64,000 bases of DNA from Clostridiales bacterium. GTDB taxonomy: Bacteria; Bacillota; Clostridia; TANB77; CAG-508. Under the pieces are notes generated by a model that saw only the letters and a program-made list of their open reading frames with translations, ran no database searches and was not told where the DNA came from. Below, in pieces: positions 20,484-29,061 of this stretch (positions are counted from its first letter, which is position 1; the number at the start of each line of letters is the position of its first letter). The translations under genes were made by a program, and so were the position numbers. The stretch lies in contig DXVF01000004.1 of assembly GCA_019417465.1 (NCBI GenBank), forward strand, positions 73,155 through 137,154. Direction: 5' to 3'.

Positions 20484-21104
20484 TTAATATAACAATGTAA
20501 TTCTATTCCCACTTTTTTCTATAATACCATCACTTTTTAAACTACTTAGTTCTCTCATCATAGCACTTCTATCAATACTTAGGTAATCTGCCAAATCTGT
20601 TAGAGAAAAAGGGATTGTAAAAGATTTACTTAAATTTTTAGTAGATATAATTGTAAAGTAAGCTAGAAGTTTTTCTCTTATAGTTCGTTTACTTAAAAGT
20701 TCTATGCGCATATTTAAATCTATAATTTCATTTAAAAATAAAGATGGTAAAGTTTGTAGTAATTTATTATGAAATTTACAATTATTATCACATTTATTTT
20801 CTACATTATCATAGCTAAAAAACATAACCAAACTATTTTTTTTTGCTTCTACAAATAATTCATTATTTGTATTTACAGTATAGAATATTTCTCCAAAAAC
20901 ATCATTTGCTGAAAAATGTTCTACAATTGTTCTATTTCCATTAAAATCATAACGAATTAAATTTGCTTCCCCAGATAAAAGTAAGCAAAACTGATTTCTT
21001 TTTGCAATATATGTTGTTATTACTTCACCTTTTTTAAATACTTTTTCTTGAACTTTTGAACAATTTTTTGAAAAATCTTTAAAAAATTCAGAATAATTAG
21101 TCAT
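20484..21104 (-). CDS. Crp/Fnr-family transcription regulator
   Basis: 206 residues. N-terminal cyclic-nucleotide-binding-like barrel (LLLSGEANLIRYDFNGNRTIVEHFSANDVFGEIF) and C-terminal winged HTH (SLTDLADYLSIDRSAMMRELSSLKSDGII). A CDNNCKFH motif (Cys-x3-Cys-x2-His) in the middle is common in clostridial members of this family and could bind metal or a cluster. It faces away from nrdD across a 500-base region holding two copies of a GTTGCA-N2-TGCAAC palindrome, the likely target. Probable oxygen, NO or redox sensor. Confidence 0.85.
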   Translation of the reverse strand: MTNYSEFFKDFSKNCSKVQEKVFKKGEVITTYIAKRNQFCLLLSGEANLIRYDFNGNRTIVEHFSANDVFGEIFYTVNTNNELFVEAKKNSLVMFFSYDNVENKCDNNCKFHNKLLQTLPSLFLNEIIDLNMRIELLSKRTIREKLLAYFTIISTKNLSKSFTIPFSLTDLADYLSIDRSAMMRELSSLKSDGIIEKSGNRITLLY

Positions 21105-21163
21105 TATTGTTTCACTTCTTTCTAAGAGTTACTAATTCACCACTTGATTAATGGCACATACTA

Positions 21164-21321
21164 GCATAGAAAAGGCTTTATATATTTTTTTAAGCCAATC
21201 GCCGACTGCTCATATTTTGACATTGGCAAAATATAAAATGCGTGGTATAAAACTTATTAATAGCAGTTACCCGCCACGCTTCAAGATTGGCTTAAAAAAA
21301 TATATAAAGCCTTTTCTATGC
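21164..21321. mobile_element. MITE-like or structured element with perfect 37-bp inverted repeats
   Basis: Arms 21164-21200 and 21285-21321 are perfect reverse complements over 37 bases. The 84-base interior holds further pairings: ATATTTTG with CAAAATAT, GCGTGG (21240-21245) with CCACGC (21274-21279), and ACTGCT (21205-21210) with AGCAGT (21262-21267); the last two interlock as a possible pseudoknot. No clear target duplication is seen. Confidence 0.75.
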
Positions 21322-21399
21322 GGTAACATTATCTAAAAACCAAAAACTATGAATAGTAACTACTATATTATTTACTTTCCAACATTATACACAAACTTT

Positions 21400-21413
21400 G
21401 TTGCAAATGCAAC
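21400..21413. promoter_or_regulatory. GTTGCA-AA-TGCAAC palindrome, distal operator
   Basis: Perfect 6-2-6 dyad, the exact reverse complement of the copy at 21528-21541. Candidate site for the adjacent Crp/Fnr regulator. Confidence 0.6.
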
Positions 21414-21527
21414 GAAAAAAGAAATAGACGTAATAACTTTGTTACAAAATTGTAATAAAAAAAATTAAGTGTTGATTCCTTAGAAATAGCTATAAAAAAT
21501 TTTTAGAGGCTAAAAAAATCATAATAT

Positions 21528-21541
21528 GTTGCATTTGCAAC
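21528..21541. promoter_or_regulatory. GTTGCA-TT-TGCAAC palindrome, proximal operator of nrdD
   Basis: Centre at 21534.5. With TATAAT at 21563-21568 and a start about 21575, the centre lies near -41, the class II activator position for Crp/Fnr proteins. Confidence 0.65.
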
Positions 21542-21562
21542 AGAAAAACAAAAAAGTTAATG

Positions 21563-21568
21563 TATAAT
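21563..21568 (+). promoter_or_regulatory. -10 box of nrdD
   Basis: TATAAT with no good -35 at the right spacing, as expected for an activator-dependent promoter. Confidence 0.6.
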
Positions 21569-21603
21569 AAAGACATAAAAACACATGGGGGAGGAAAATA
21601 AAA

Positions 21604-23731
21604 ATGAAGGTAATAAAAAGAGATGGAAGAGCAGTGGATTATAATAGAGAAAAAATTATAACTGCAATCGAAAAAGCTAATAGCGAAGTAAGAGGAAGAC
21701 AAAAAGCTACTAAAGAAGAGATTAAAGAAATAACTAATTATATAGAAGAATTAGATAAAAAAAGAATATTAGTAGAAGATATACAAGATATAATAGAACA
21801 AAAATTAATGGATTTCAAGAAATTTGAACTTGCTAAAAAATATATAGTATATAGATATACAAGAGCTTTAGTTAGAAAACAAAATACAACAGATGAATCT
21901 ATTTTAGGATTGATAAAAAACCAAAATAAGGAACTTGCAGAAGAAAATTCAAACAAAAATGCAGTCTTAGCTTCTACACAAAGAGATTATATAGCAGGAG
22001 AAGTTTCAAAAGATTTAACAAAAAGAATGTTATTACCAGAGAAAATTACTAAAGCACATGAGGAAGGAATATTACATTTTCATGATGCAGACTATTTTTT
22101 ACAACCTATTTTTAACTGTTGCTTAATTAATATTGGAGATATGTTAGACAATGGAACAGTCATGAATGGAAAATTAATAGAGAGTCCAAAGAGTTTCCAA
22201 GTTGCATGTACAGTTACAACGCAAATTATAGCTGCTGTTGCAAGTAATCAATATGGTGGACAATCTGTAGATTTAAAACATTTAGGAAAATATTTAAGAA
22301 AAAGTAGAGAAAAATTTAAGAAAGAATTAGAAACAAATTATAAAGATAAATTACCCCAAGATGTTATAGAGAGTATAGTAGATAGAAGATTAAAAACAGA
22401 ACTTGCAGCAGGTGTTCAAACAATACAATATCAAATTAATACATTAATGACAACAAATGGACAATCTCCTTTTGTAACATTATTCCTAAATCTAGATGAA
22501 GAAAGTGAATACATAGAAGAAAATGCAATGATTATAGAAGAAATTTTAAAGCAAAGATATGAAGGAATTAAGAACGAAAAGGGAGTATATGTAACACCAG
22601 CTTTCCCAAAATTAATATATGTACTATATGACCATAACTGCTTAAAAGGTGGAAAATATGACTATTTAACAAAACTTGCAGTTAAATGTTCTGCAAAAAG
22701 ATTATATCCAGATTATATTTCTGCTAAAAAAATGAGAGAAAATTATGAAGGTAATGTATTTAGTCCAATGGGATGTAGAAGCTTTTTATCTCCATGGAAA
22801 GATAAAGATGGAAATTATAAATTTGAAGGTAGATTCAATCAAGGTGTTGTAAGTATTAATTTACCACAAATTGGTATTATTGCAGATGGAGACGAGGATA
22901 AGTTTTGGAAATTATTTGATGAAAGATTAGAAATGTGTTTTGAAGCTTTAATGTGTAGACATTATGCATTACTTGGAACTTTATCAGACACTAGTCCAAT
23001 TCATTGGAAGTATGGAGCTATAGCTCGTTTGAAATCAGGAGAGAAAATAGATGAATTATTAAAAGGCGGATATTCAACATTATCTTTAGGATATATAGGT
23101 GTTTATGAAGTTACTAAAATAATGAAAGGTGTATCACATACAACTGAAGAAGGACACGAATTTGCTGTACGAGTGATGAATCATTTAAGAGAAGCCACAG
23201 ATAAATGGAAAAAAGAAACAGGACTTGGATTTGCTTTATATGGAACTCCAGCAGAAAGCTTATGTTACAGATTTGCTAAAATAGATAAAGAAAAATTTGG
23301 AGAAATTAAAGATATAACAGATAAAGGATATTATACAAATTCATATCATGTTGATGTAAGAGAAAAAATTGATGCATTTAAGAAGTTATCATTTGAAAGT
23401 GAATTCCAAAAAATATCTTCAGGTGGAGCTATTTCATATATAGAAATACCAAATATGAGAAACAACTTAAAAGCATTAGAAGAAATTGTTAAATTTATTT
23501 ATGATAATATTCAATATGCAGAATTTAATACTAAATCAGATTATTGTCATGTGTGTGGATTTGATGGAGAAATTATTATTAATGATAATAATGAATGGGA
23601 ATGTCCTCGGGTGTGGAAATAAAGATCATAATAAAATGAATGTTACTAGAAGAACTTGTGGTTATTTAGGAGAAAATTTCTGGAATGAAGGAAAAACAAA
23701 GGAGATTAAAGCAAGAGTATTACATTTATAA
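21604..23731 (+). CDS. nrdD: Anaerobic ribonucleoside-triphosphate reductase, read through one +1 site
   Basis: Class III reductase making dNTPs without oxygen. N-terminal ATP-cone (VIKRDGRAVDYNREKI), core with VACTVTTQIIAA and SPMGCRSFLSPW. The C-terminal zinc site needs CHVCG plus CPGCGN, and the glycyl radical sits in RRTCGYLG (about Gly686). Conventional reading stops at ECPRVWK (672 residues) and lacks two zinc Cys and the radical Gly. Skipping C23608 of an in-frame CGG gives ECPGCGNKDH and the full 708-residue enzyme. Because nothing else is damaged and the activase follows, the shift product is probably the working enzyme. Likely activated by the Crp/Fnr regulator. Confidence 0.93.
23608..23611 (+). 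other. In-frame CGGG, +1 shift site in nrdD
   Basis: CCT | C | GGG TGT GGA. +1 gives CPGCGN; the essential glycyl-radical segment is only reachable through this shift. Confidence 0.95.
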
Positions 23732-23764
23732 AAATGTAAAATACATAAGAGAGAAGGAGATAAA

Positions 23765-24313
23765 ATGAACTATGCAACGATAAAAGAATGTGATGTGGCA
23801 AATGGACCTGGAGTTAGAGTTTCAATATTTGTAAGCGGATGCAATCATCATTGTAAAGGGTGCTTTAATGAAATTGCTTGGAACTTTAATTATGGGAATG
23901 AGTTTAATCAAGAGACAATAGATAAGATTTTAAATGATTTAGACAAAGATTATATTGAAGGATTATCTTTACTTGGTGGAGAGCCTTTAGAATATGTTAA
24001 TCAAAAAGGATTAGTAGATTTAGTAAGACAAGTAAAAGAAAAGTTTCCAAATAAAACTATATGGTGTTATACAGGATTTGATTTTGAAAAAGATGTAATG
24101 GGAAAAATGTACCAAAATTGGGAAGAGACAAGAGAACTTATAAATGATATTGATGTTATTGTTGATGGGAAATTTGAAATGGAGAAAAAAAATCCATCAC
24201 TAAAATTTAGAGGTTCAGAAAATCAAAGATTAATAGATGTTCAAAAAAGTATAAAAGCACAAAAGATTGTATGGGCTGATATAGAAGATGAAGAAATTAA
24301 AAAGGCAAATTAA
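23765..24313 (+). CDS. nrdG: Anaerobic ribonucleotide reductase activating protein
   Basis: Radical SAM activase that generates the glycyl radical on NrdD. 182 residues. CNHHCKGCF is the CxxxCxxC cluster motif; LLGGEPLEY is the GGEP motif; WCYTGFDFE follows. Starts 33 bases after nrdD behind AGAGAAGGAG, so it is co-transcribed. Its intact state supports nrdD being functional. Confidence 0.95.
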   Translation: MNYATIKECDVANGPGVRVSIFVSGCNHHCKGCFNEIAWNFNYGNEFNQETIDKILNDLDKDYIEGLSLLGGEPLEYVNQKGLVDLVRQVKEKFPNKTIWCYTGFDFEKDVMGKMYQNWEETRELINDIDVIVDGKFEMEKKNPSLKFRGSENQRLIDVQKSIKAQKIVWADIEDEEIKKAN

Positions 24314-24330
24314 ATTAGAAGTAATAAAGA

Positions 24331-24367
24331 GAGGATAGCGTATTAATATATTGCTTATCCTTTTTTT
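24331..24367 (+). terminator. Intrinsic terminator after nrdDG
   Basis: AGGATAGC pairs with GCTTATCCT, followed by seven T. Confidence 0.85.
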
Positions 24368-24574
24368 GCATATAGATAATAAATTATAAAAAGTATGACT
24401 GAAAAATGTTACAATTTACTATAATTTAAAATAATTATAATTTTGCTATTAGAATTAAAGTATTTTTAACTTATAAAATTTACAATTATTGTTTTTTATG
24501 ATATAAAAATTATAAATTTATATTTTGTGATGTAAATAATTATTATACAATCTGAGAAAAAGGAGAATATTTGA

Positions 24575-26902
24575 ATGCAAATGAGTAAATTAAAAGGTTT
24601 ATCTAATAAGGAAGTTGAAGAACAAATACAAAAAGGAAATGAGAATGTAATACGAAATAATAATCTAAAATCTAACAAGCAAATCATATTTGAAAATGTT
24701 TTTACATTATTTAATTTATATAACTTAATAATAGCAATAGCTCTATTTTGTGTAAAAGCATATACAAATACGTTTTTCTTTCTTATTATTACAATAAATG
24801 TACTGATTGGAATTATTCAAGAAATACATGGAAAAAATATGGTGAAAAAGCTATCAATACTAACAGCATCAAAAACAACAGTAATTAGAAATGGAAAAGA
24901 AGAAAAAATAGAAGTAGAAAAAATAGTATTAGGAGATATTATATTATTAGCTCAAGGAGATCAAATTCCGTCAGATTCTTATGTGATAGAAGGAGAAGTG
25001 GAAGTTAATGAGGCTTTATTAACTGGGGAATCAAATTTAATTTTAAAAAGTAAAGATGATAAGTTACTTTCAGGAAGTTATGTAGTAAGCGGTAAATGTT
25101 ATGCAAAAGTTGAAAAGGTTGGAGAAGATAATTTTGCAAACCAAATAATAAATGCAACGAAAAAAACAAAAGAAAATAATTCAGAATTAATAAATTCAAT
25201 GAAAAAAGTTACAAAATTTACTAGTTTTGTTATTATACCAGTAGGAGTGTTTTTATTTATACAAGCTTATTTTGTAAGAGAAACAAATTTAGCACAATCT
25301 GTAATTGCGACATCAGCAGGATTATTAGGAATGTTACCTAAGGGACTAGTATTATTAATAACAATTGCATTAGAATCAGGAGTTATTAAATTAGCAAAGA
25401 AAAATGTTTTGGTTCAAGAATTATATAGTATAGAATCTTTAGCACATATAGATACAATATGTTTAGATAAAACTGGAACTATAACAACTGGAAAGATGAA
25501 AGTTTCTAGAATAGAAATGTATAATGAGAAAGTATTACCAAAAACTTTTAATGAAATGATGACTGCTTTTGTAAATGGAATGGAAGATAATAATGCTACT
25601 TTTAAAGCATTACAGGATTATTTTAAGGGTGATATGGTATATGAAAAAATAGATAATATACCATTTTCATCAGAAAGAAAATGGAGTTCTATTTCTTTTA
25701 AGAAAGAAGGGTCTATTATAGTTGGAGCACCAGAGAAACTATTTGAGAAAAGCAAAATAGAAATGCCAGAAAAAATTATAGACTTACAAAAAAATGGAAA
25801 AAGGGTTTTAGCAATAGCATATACTAATAAAGTTATAGCAAGTCCAGAACTACCAGAGCTAGAGATAATAGGAACTATAATATTAGAGGACCCTTTGAGA
25901 AAAAATGCAAAAGAAATGTTAGGATATTTTAAAAAGCAAGGAATTGATGTTAAAGTAATTTCTGGAGATAGTCCTCTTACAGTATCAAATATAGCTAAAA
26001 CAGCTGGATTAAAAGATTATGATTCTTATATAGATTTATCAACAATAAGTACAGATGCAGAAATAGTAGATTTAGTAGATAAATATAGTATTTTTGCAAG
26101 AGTATTACCACATCAAAAAAGTATCATCATTAAAGCTTTGCAAGCAAAAAATCATAAGGTAGCAATGACAGGTGATGGTGTAAATGATGTAATTGCTTTA
26201 AGGGAAGCGGATTGTAGTATAACACTTCCAGATGCAACAGATAGTGCAAAACAAGTTTCTCAAATAGTATTATTAAATTCGGATTTTAGTATATTAAAAG
26301 ATGTATTAATGGAAGGAAGAAGAGTAGTTAATAATATAACAAAAGTAGCAAGAATATTTTTTATAAAAACAATATATTCTATATTATTATCTATATTTTG
26401 CATATTTACCAATATAGAATTTCCATTTATTCCAATTCAGATTACTCTTATAGATTTAGTAATTGAAGCATATACATCATTCTTTATAACATTTGAAAAA
26501 AATAAAAATCCAATAAGGGGAACTTTTTTAAAAACAGCATTAACAAATGCTCTGCCTTTTGCCATTGTAATTATGTTTAATATTATATTATTAACATTTG
26601 CGAAAAATGGAATAGGAATACCAAAGGAAACAGCAACTACGATGATGTACTTATTAATTGGATTTGTGAGTATATTGGCAGTACAAGAAGTTTGTATGCC
26701 ATTTAATAAAGCTCGAATATTTTTATTTACTACAACAGCAATAGGCTTTTATGTAGCAGTTATTATATTTAAAGATATTTTAAGTATATCATTATTAACG
26801 AATAAAGAGTTTATAATAACATTGATTCTAGCTATAGTTAGTTATGTACTAATATTTATAAAAAGAAAAGTATTGGAAAAAGATAGAAATATAGAGATTT
26901 AA
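24575..26902 (+). CDS. P-type cation-transporting ATPase (CtpE-like)
   Basis: 775 residues. N-terminal short cytoplasmic segment then two membrane helices; actuator LLTGESNL (TGES); phosphorylation motif CLDKTGTITTGKM; nucleotide domain with low-complexity loops; hinge MTGDGVNDVIALREAD; six C-terminal helices. The absence of an HMA domain and of CPC excludes the heavy-metal group. In the M4 helix the sequence TSAGLLGMLPKGL resembles CtpE-type pumps (a calcium or related cation role is reported for some members). The ion is an inference. Two out-of-frame CGG occur (AGC GGT, GCG GAT) and do no harm. RBS AAAAGGAG. Confidence 0.88.
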   Translation: MQMSKLKGLSNKEVEEQIQKGNENVIRNNNLKSNKQIIFENVFTLFNLYNLIIAIALFCVKAYTNTFFFLIITINVLIGIIQEIHGKNMVKKLSILTASKTTVIRNGKEEKIEVEKIVLGDIILLAQGDQIPSDSYVIEGEVEVNEALLTGESNLILKSKDDKLLSGSYVVSGKCYAKVEKVGEDNFANQIINATKKTKENNSELINSMKKVTKFTSFVIIPVGVFLFIQAYFVRETNLAQSVIATSAGLLGMLPKGLVLLITIALESGVIKLAKKNVLVQELYSIESLAHIDTICLDKTGTITTGKMKVSRIEMYNEKVLPKTFNEMMTAFVNGMEDNNATFKALQDYFKGDMVYEKIDNIPFSSERKWSSISFKKEGSIIVGAPEKLFEKSKIEMPEKIIDLQKNGKRVLAIAYTNKVIASPELPELEIIGTIILEDPLRKNAKEMLGYFKKQGIDVKVISGDSPLTVSNIAKTAGLKDYDSYIDLSTISTDAEIVDLVDKYSIFARVLPHQKSIIIKALQAKNHKVAMTGDGVNDVIALREADCSITLPDATDSAKQVSQIVLLNSDFSILKDVLMEGRRVVNNITKVARIFFIKTIYSILLSIFCIFTNIEFPFIPIQITLIDLVIEAYTSFFITFEKNKNPIRGTFLKTALTNALPFAIVIMFNIILLTFAKNGIGIPKETATTMMYLLIGFVSILAVQEVCMPFNKARIFLFTTTAIGFYVAVIIFKDILSISLLTNKEFIITLILAIVSYVLIFIKRKVLEKDRNIEI

Positions 26903-26961
26903 ATATGAATTTATAAAATATATTAATAATGAAAAAATATACTAGAAAGGAAAAGTGTAAT

Positions 26962-27708
26962 ATGAAAGCACTAATAACAGGAGCTTCTTCAGGAATAGGG
27001 AGAGATATTGCAAGAGAGTTAAGTAAAAATGGATATGATTTAATTCTAGTTGCAAGAAATATAGAAAAGCTAAATGAGGTAAAATCAGAATTAAAAACTA
27101 ATGTAGAAGTAGTGAGCATGGATATATCGAATGTAGAAAATTGTAAGAAACTACATGAGAAATATAAAAATATAAGTATACTTGTAAATAATGCTGGATT
27201 TGGAGATTGCGGATATTTTACTAAAACAAGTCTTGAAAAAGAACTCCAAATGATAAATACAAATATAGTAGCATATCATGTATTAACAAAATTATATTTA
27301 CAAGATATGAAAGAAGAAAATAGTGGAAAAATATTAAATGTAGCGTCTATTGTAGGATTTATGCCAGGTCCATTAATGGCAACATATTATTCTACAAAGG
27401 CTTATGTAGTTAGGCTTTCAGAATCTATAAGAGAAGAACTAAGAAGAGAAAAATCAAAAGTTCAAATAAGCATTTTGTGTCCAGGACCTGTAGATACAAA
27501 TTTTAATAAAGTTGCAGATGTGGAATTTGCATTAAAAGGATTAAGTAGTAAATATGTAGCCAAATATGCGGTAAAGAAAATGTTTAAAGGTAAATTTTAT
27601 ATTGTACCAGGGATAAAAATAAAGCTTGCCAAATTTGCTAGTAAAATTTCGGAAACTAGCATAGTGGCAATGGTTTCGTACAATATGCAAAGAAGAAAAA
27701 TACAATAG
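26962..27708 (+). CDS. Short-chain dehydrogenase (DltE/YqjQ-like)
   Basis: 248 residues from ATG 26962, chosen because GAAAGGAAAAG lies upstream and the protein then begins MKALITGASSGIG. TGASSGIG cofactor loop, NNAGFGD, SIVGFMPGP, and YSTKAYV catalytic Tyr-Lys are all present, then LCPGPVDTNF. NADP-dependent reductase of the broad group that handles ketones, fatty or sugar substrates. An upstream ATG (26929) would add 11 residues without a ribosome site. No in-frame CGG. Confidence 0.88.
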   Translation: MKALITGASSGIGRDIARELSKNGYDLILVARNIEKLNEVKSELKTNVEVVSMDISNVENCKKLHEKYKNISILVNNAGFGDCGYFTKTSLEKELQMINTNIVAYHVLTKLYLQDMKEENSGKILNVASIVGFMPGPLMATYYSTKAYVVRLSESIREELRREKSKVQISILCPGPVDTNFNKVADVEFALKGLSSKYVAKYAVKKMFKGKFYIVPGIKIKLAKFASKISETSIVAMVSYNMQRRKIQ

Positions 27709-27826
27709 TGAAATATGTAAAAAAGCATATAATCTGTTCGTAAAAATAAGAAATAATTTATAAGAGGAGGTAACAAAAAAAGAATTTGATACATATTACT
27801 ATAGTAATATGGGAGGTAAGAAAACT

Positions 27827-28720
27827 ATGCAAAATTATATTAAAATGACACTAGAGTTACATATATTCTTTGCTAGAATAATGAAAGAACATGCTTTGTT
27901 TTTACAAGCAGGCTTTATGCCAATTAGTAATGATTATATTTGTGAAGCACAGTGGTACAAAGGAGAATTTGAAAAATTATTGTCAGATACTGTAAAAATA
28001 AGTAATTGCATAATTAGTCAAGAAATTATAAATTCTGGAGAGATTGTAACTCCATATACTTTTGGAGCAGAAAAAAAGACATCAGAATTTACTGGAATTA
28101 TTATTGATACAAACATAACATTACAAGAGTTAAGGCTTATACATGATGGATATTCTTATATAGATTCTAATTTAGTAGATTGTGCTTGTTATATAAATAA
28201 TAGGGCATTACAACTATTAGATGGATTAATTGGTTTTAAAGAAAAAATTTTACGTAATGTATTATCTTGTAAACTGTTTACAGCAAATTACCCACTTTTA
28301 TTAGAACATATTATACGTGAAGCTAAATTATATAGACAATATGTAGCAATGCTCCAAAATGGGCAAAACATTACAAGTGATGATAGAAAAAAAGTAGAAT
28401 TATTCTGGAATCAAATTATGATGGAACATGCTTTATTCATAAGAGGCTTATTAGATCCCTCAGAAGAAGAATTAATTAATACAGCAAATAATTTTGCACA
28501 AGAATATAAAAAATTATTACAAGATGCTAAGAATATGACAGATGAAACAATAAAAACAGTTACAGATAAAACAATTACAGAAACTATAAAATATAGAGAT
28601 TTTAAAAAGGCTGGAACAGAAGGAATTGTAGGGTGTGAAATAAAATCTATTATACTACCACTATTAGCAGACCATGTACTAAGAGAAGCTAATCATTATT
28701 TAAGAATATTAAAAGAATGA
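27827..28720 (+). CDS. DUF2935 family protein
   Basis: 297 residues in two similar helical halves: FFARIMKEHALFLQAGF and later IMMEHALFIRGLLDPSEE each contain the EHALF motif, and LLEHIIREAKLYRQ and LADHVLREANHYLRIL each supply E/H pairs. This duplicated four-helix pattern with repeated Glu/His is the DUF2935 family, thought to bind metal; no function is established. ATG 27827 is preferred over 27809 because GGGAGG lies 11 bases before it. Monocistronic, closed by a strong hairpin. Confidence 0.88.
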   Translation: MQNYIKMTLELHIFFARIMKEHALFLQAGFMPISNDYICEAQWYKGEFEKLLSDTVKISNCIISQEIINSGEIVTPYTFGAEKKTSEFTGIIIDTNITLQELRLIHDGYSYIDSNLVDCACYINNRALQLLDGLIGFKEKILRNVLSCKLFTANYPLLLEHIIREAKLYRQYVAMLQNGQNITSDDRKKVELFWNQIMMEHALFIRGLLDPSEEELINTANNFAQEYKKLLQDAKNMTDETIKTVTDKTITETIKYRDFKKAGTEGIVGCEIKSIILPLLADHVLREANHYLRILKE

Positions 28721-28751
28721 AATTTATAAGAAGATTTATAAATAGAATGAT

Positions 28752-28801
28752 AAATAGTAAAAGTGTTATCTTTAAAATAAGAGATGATACTTTTACTATT
28801 T
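28752..28801 (+). terminator. Intrinsic terminator after DUF2935 gene
   Basis: A 20-base arm starting AAATAGTAAAAGTG pairs with CACTTTTACTATTT-type sequence (GATACTTTTACTATTT) across a 10-base loop, with A and T flanks on both sides. Confidence 0.8.
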
Positions 28802-28820
28802 ATTATATCAGTGTATTATA

Positions 28821-28985
28821 TGATTTTTCCTATACAATAAAATATACTGTACACAAAATTGTCTAGCAATTTTGGCACACGAACAATTAAACGAGGGCTG
28901 TAGGATAATTAATTAAGTATGAAATATAATTAAAGCTCGCTATTGTTATATAATAGGAAATTTATAGTACAGAGCAAAATTATAA
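28821..28985 (+). repeat. Dispersed intergenic hairpin repeat, copy 3
   Basis: Contains TGTACACAAAATTG, TTTTGGCACACGAACAATTA, a GAGGGCT...AGCTCGC stem and ATTGTTATATAATAGGAAA. Compensating changes (GCGGGCT/AGCCCGC in other copies, CGAGGGCT/AGCTCGCT here, with a G-U) keep the stem. Confidence 0.78.
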
Positions 28986-28992
28986 AAATAAA

Positions 28993-29046
28993 AGGTTAAC
29001 CTTGACAAATAATTTATAACATAATACAATGTTAACCAAAGTTAAC
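28993..29046 (+). promoter_or_regulatory. Promoter with overlapping GTTAAC dyads
   Basis: TTGACA (29002-29007), 17-base spacer, TACAAT (29025-29030). AGGTTAACCT (28993-29002) is a perfect palindrome overlapping the -35, and GTTAAC-CAAA-GTTAAC (29031-29046) sits at the start of transcription. The layout suggests repression, plausibly by the DtxR-like domain encoded just downstream. Confidence 0.75.
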
Positions 29047-29061
29047 AAAAAGGAGAAGTAT

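Noticed and set aside
21151..21336. 61-codon open frame
   Set aside because: It lies wholly within the 37-bp inverted-repeat element and has no RBS.
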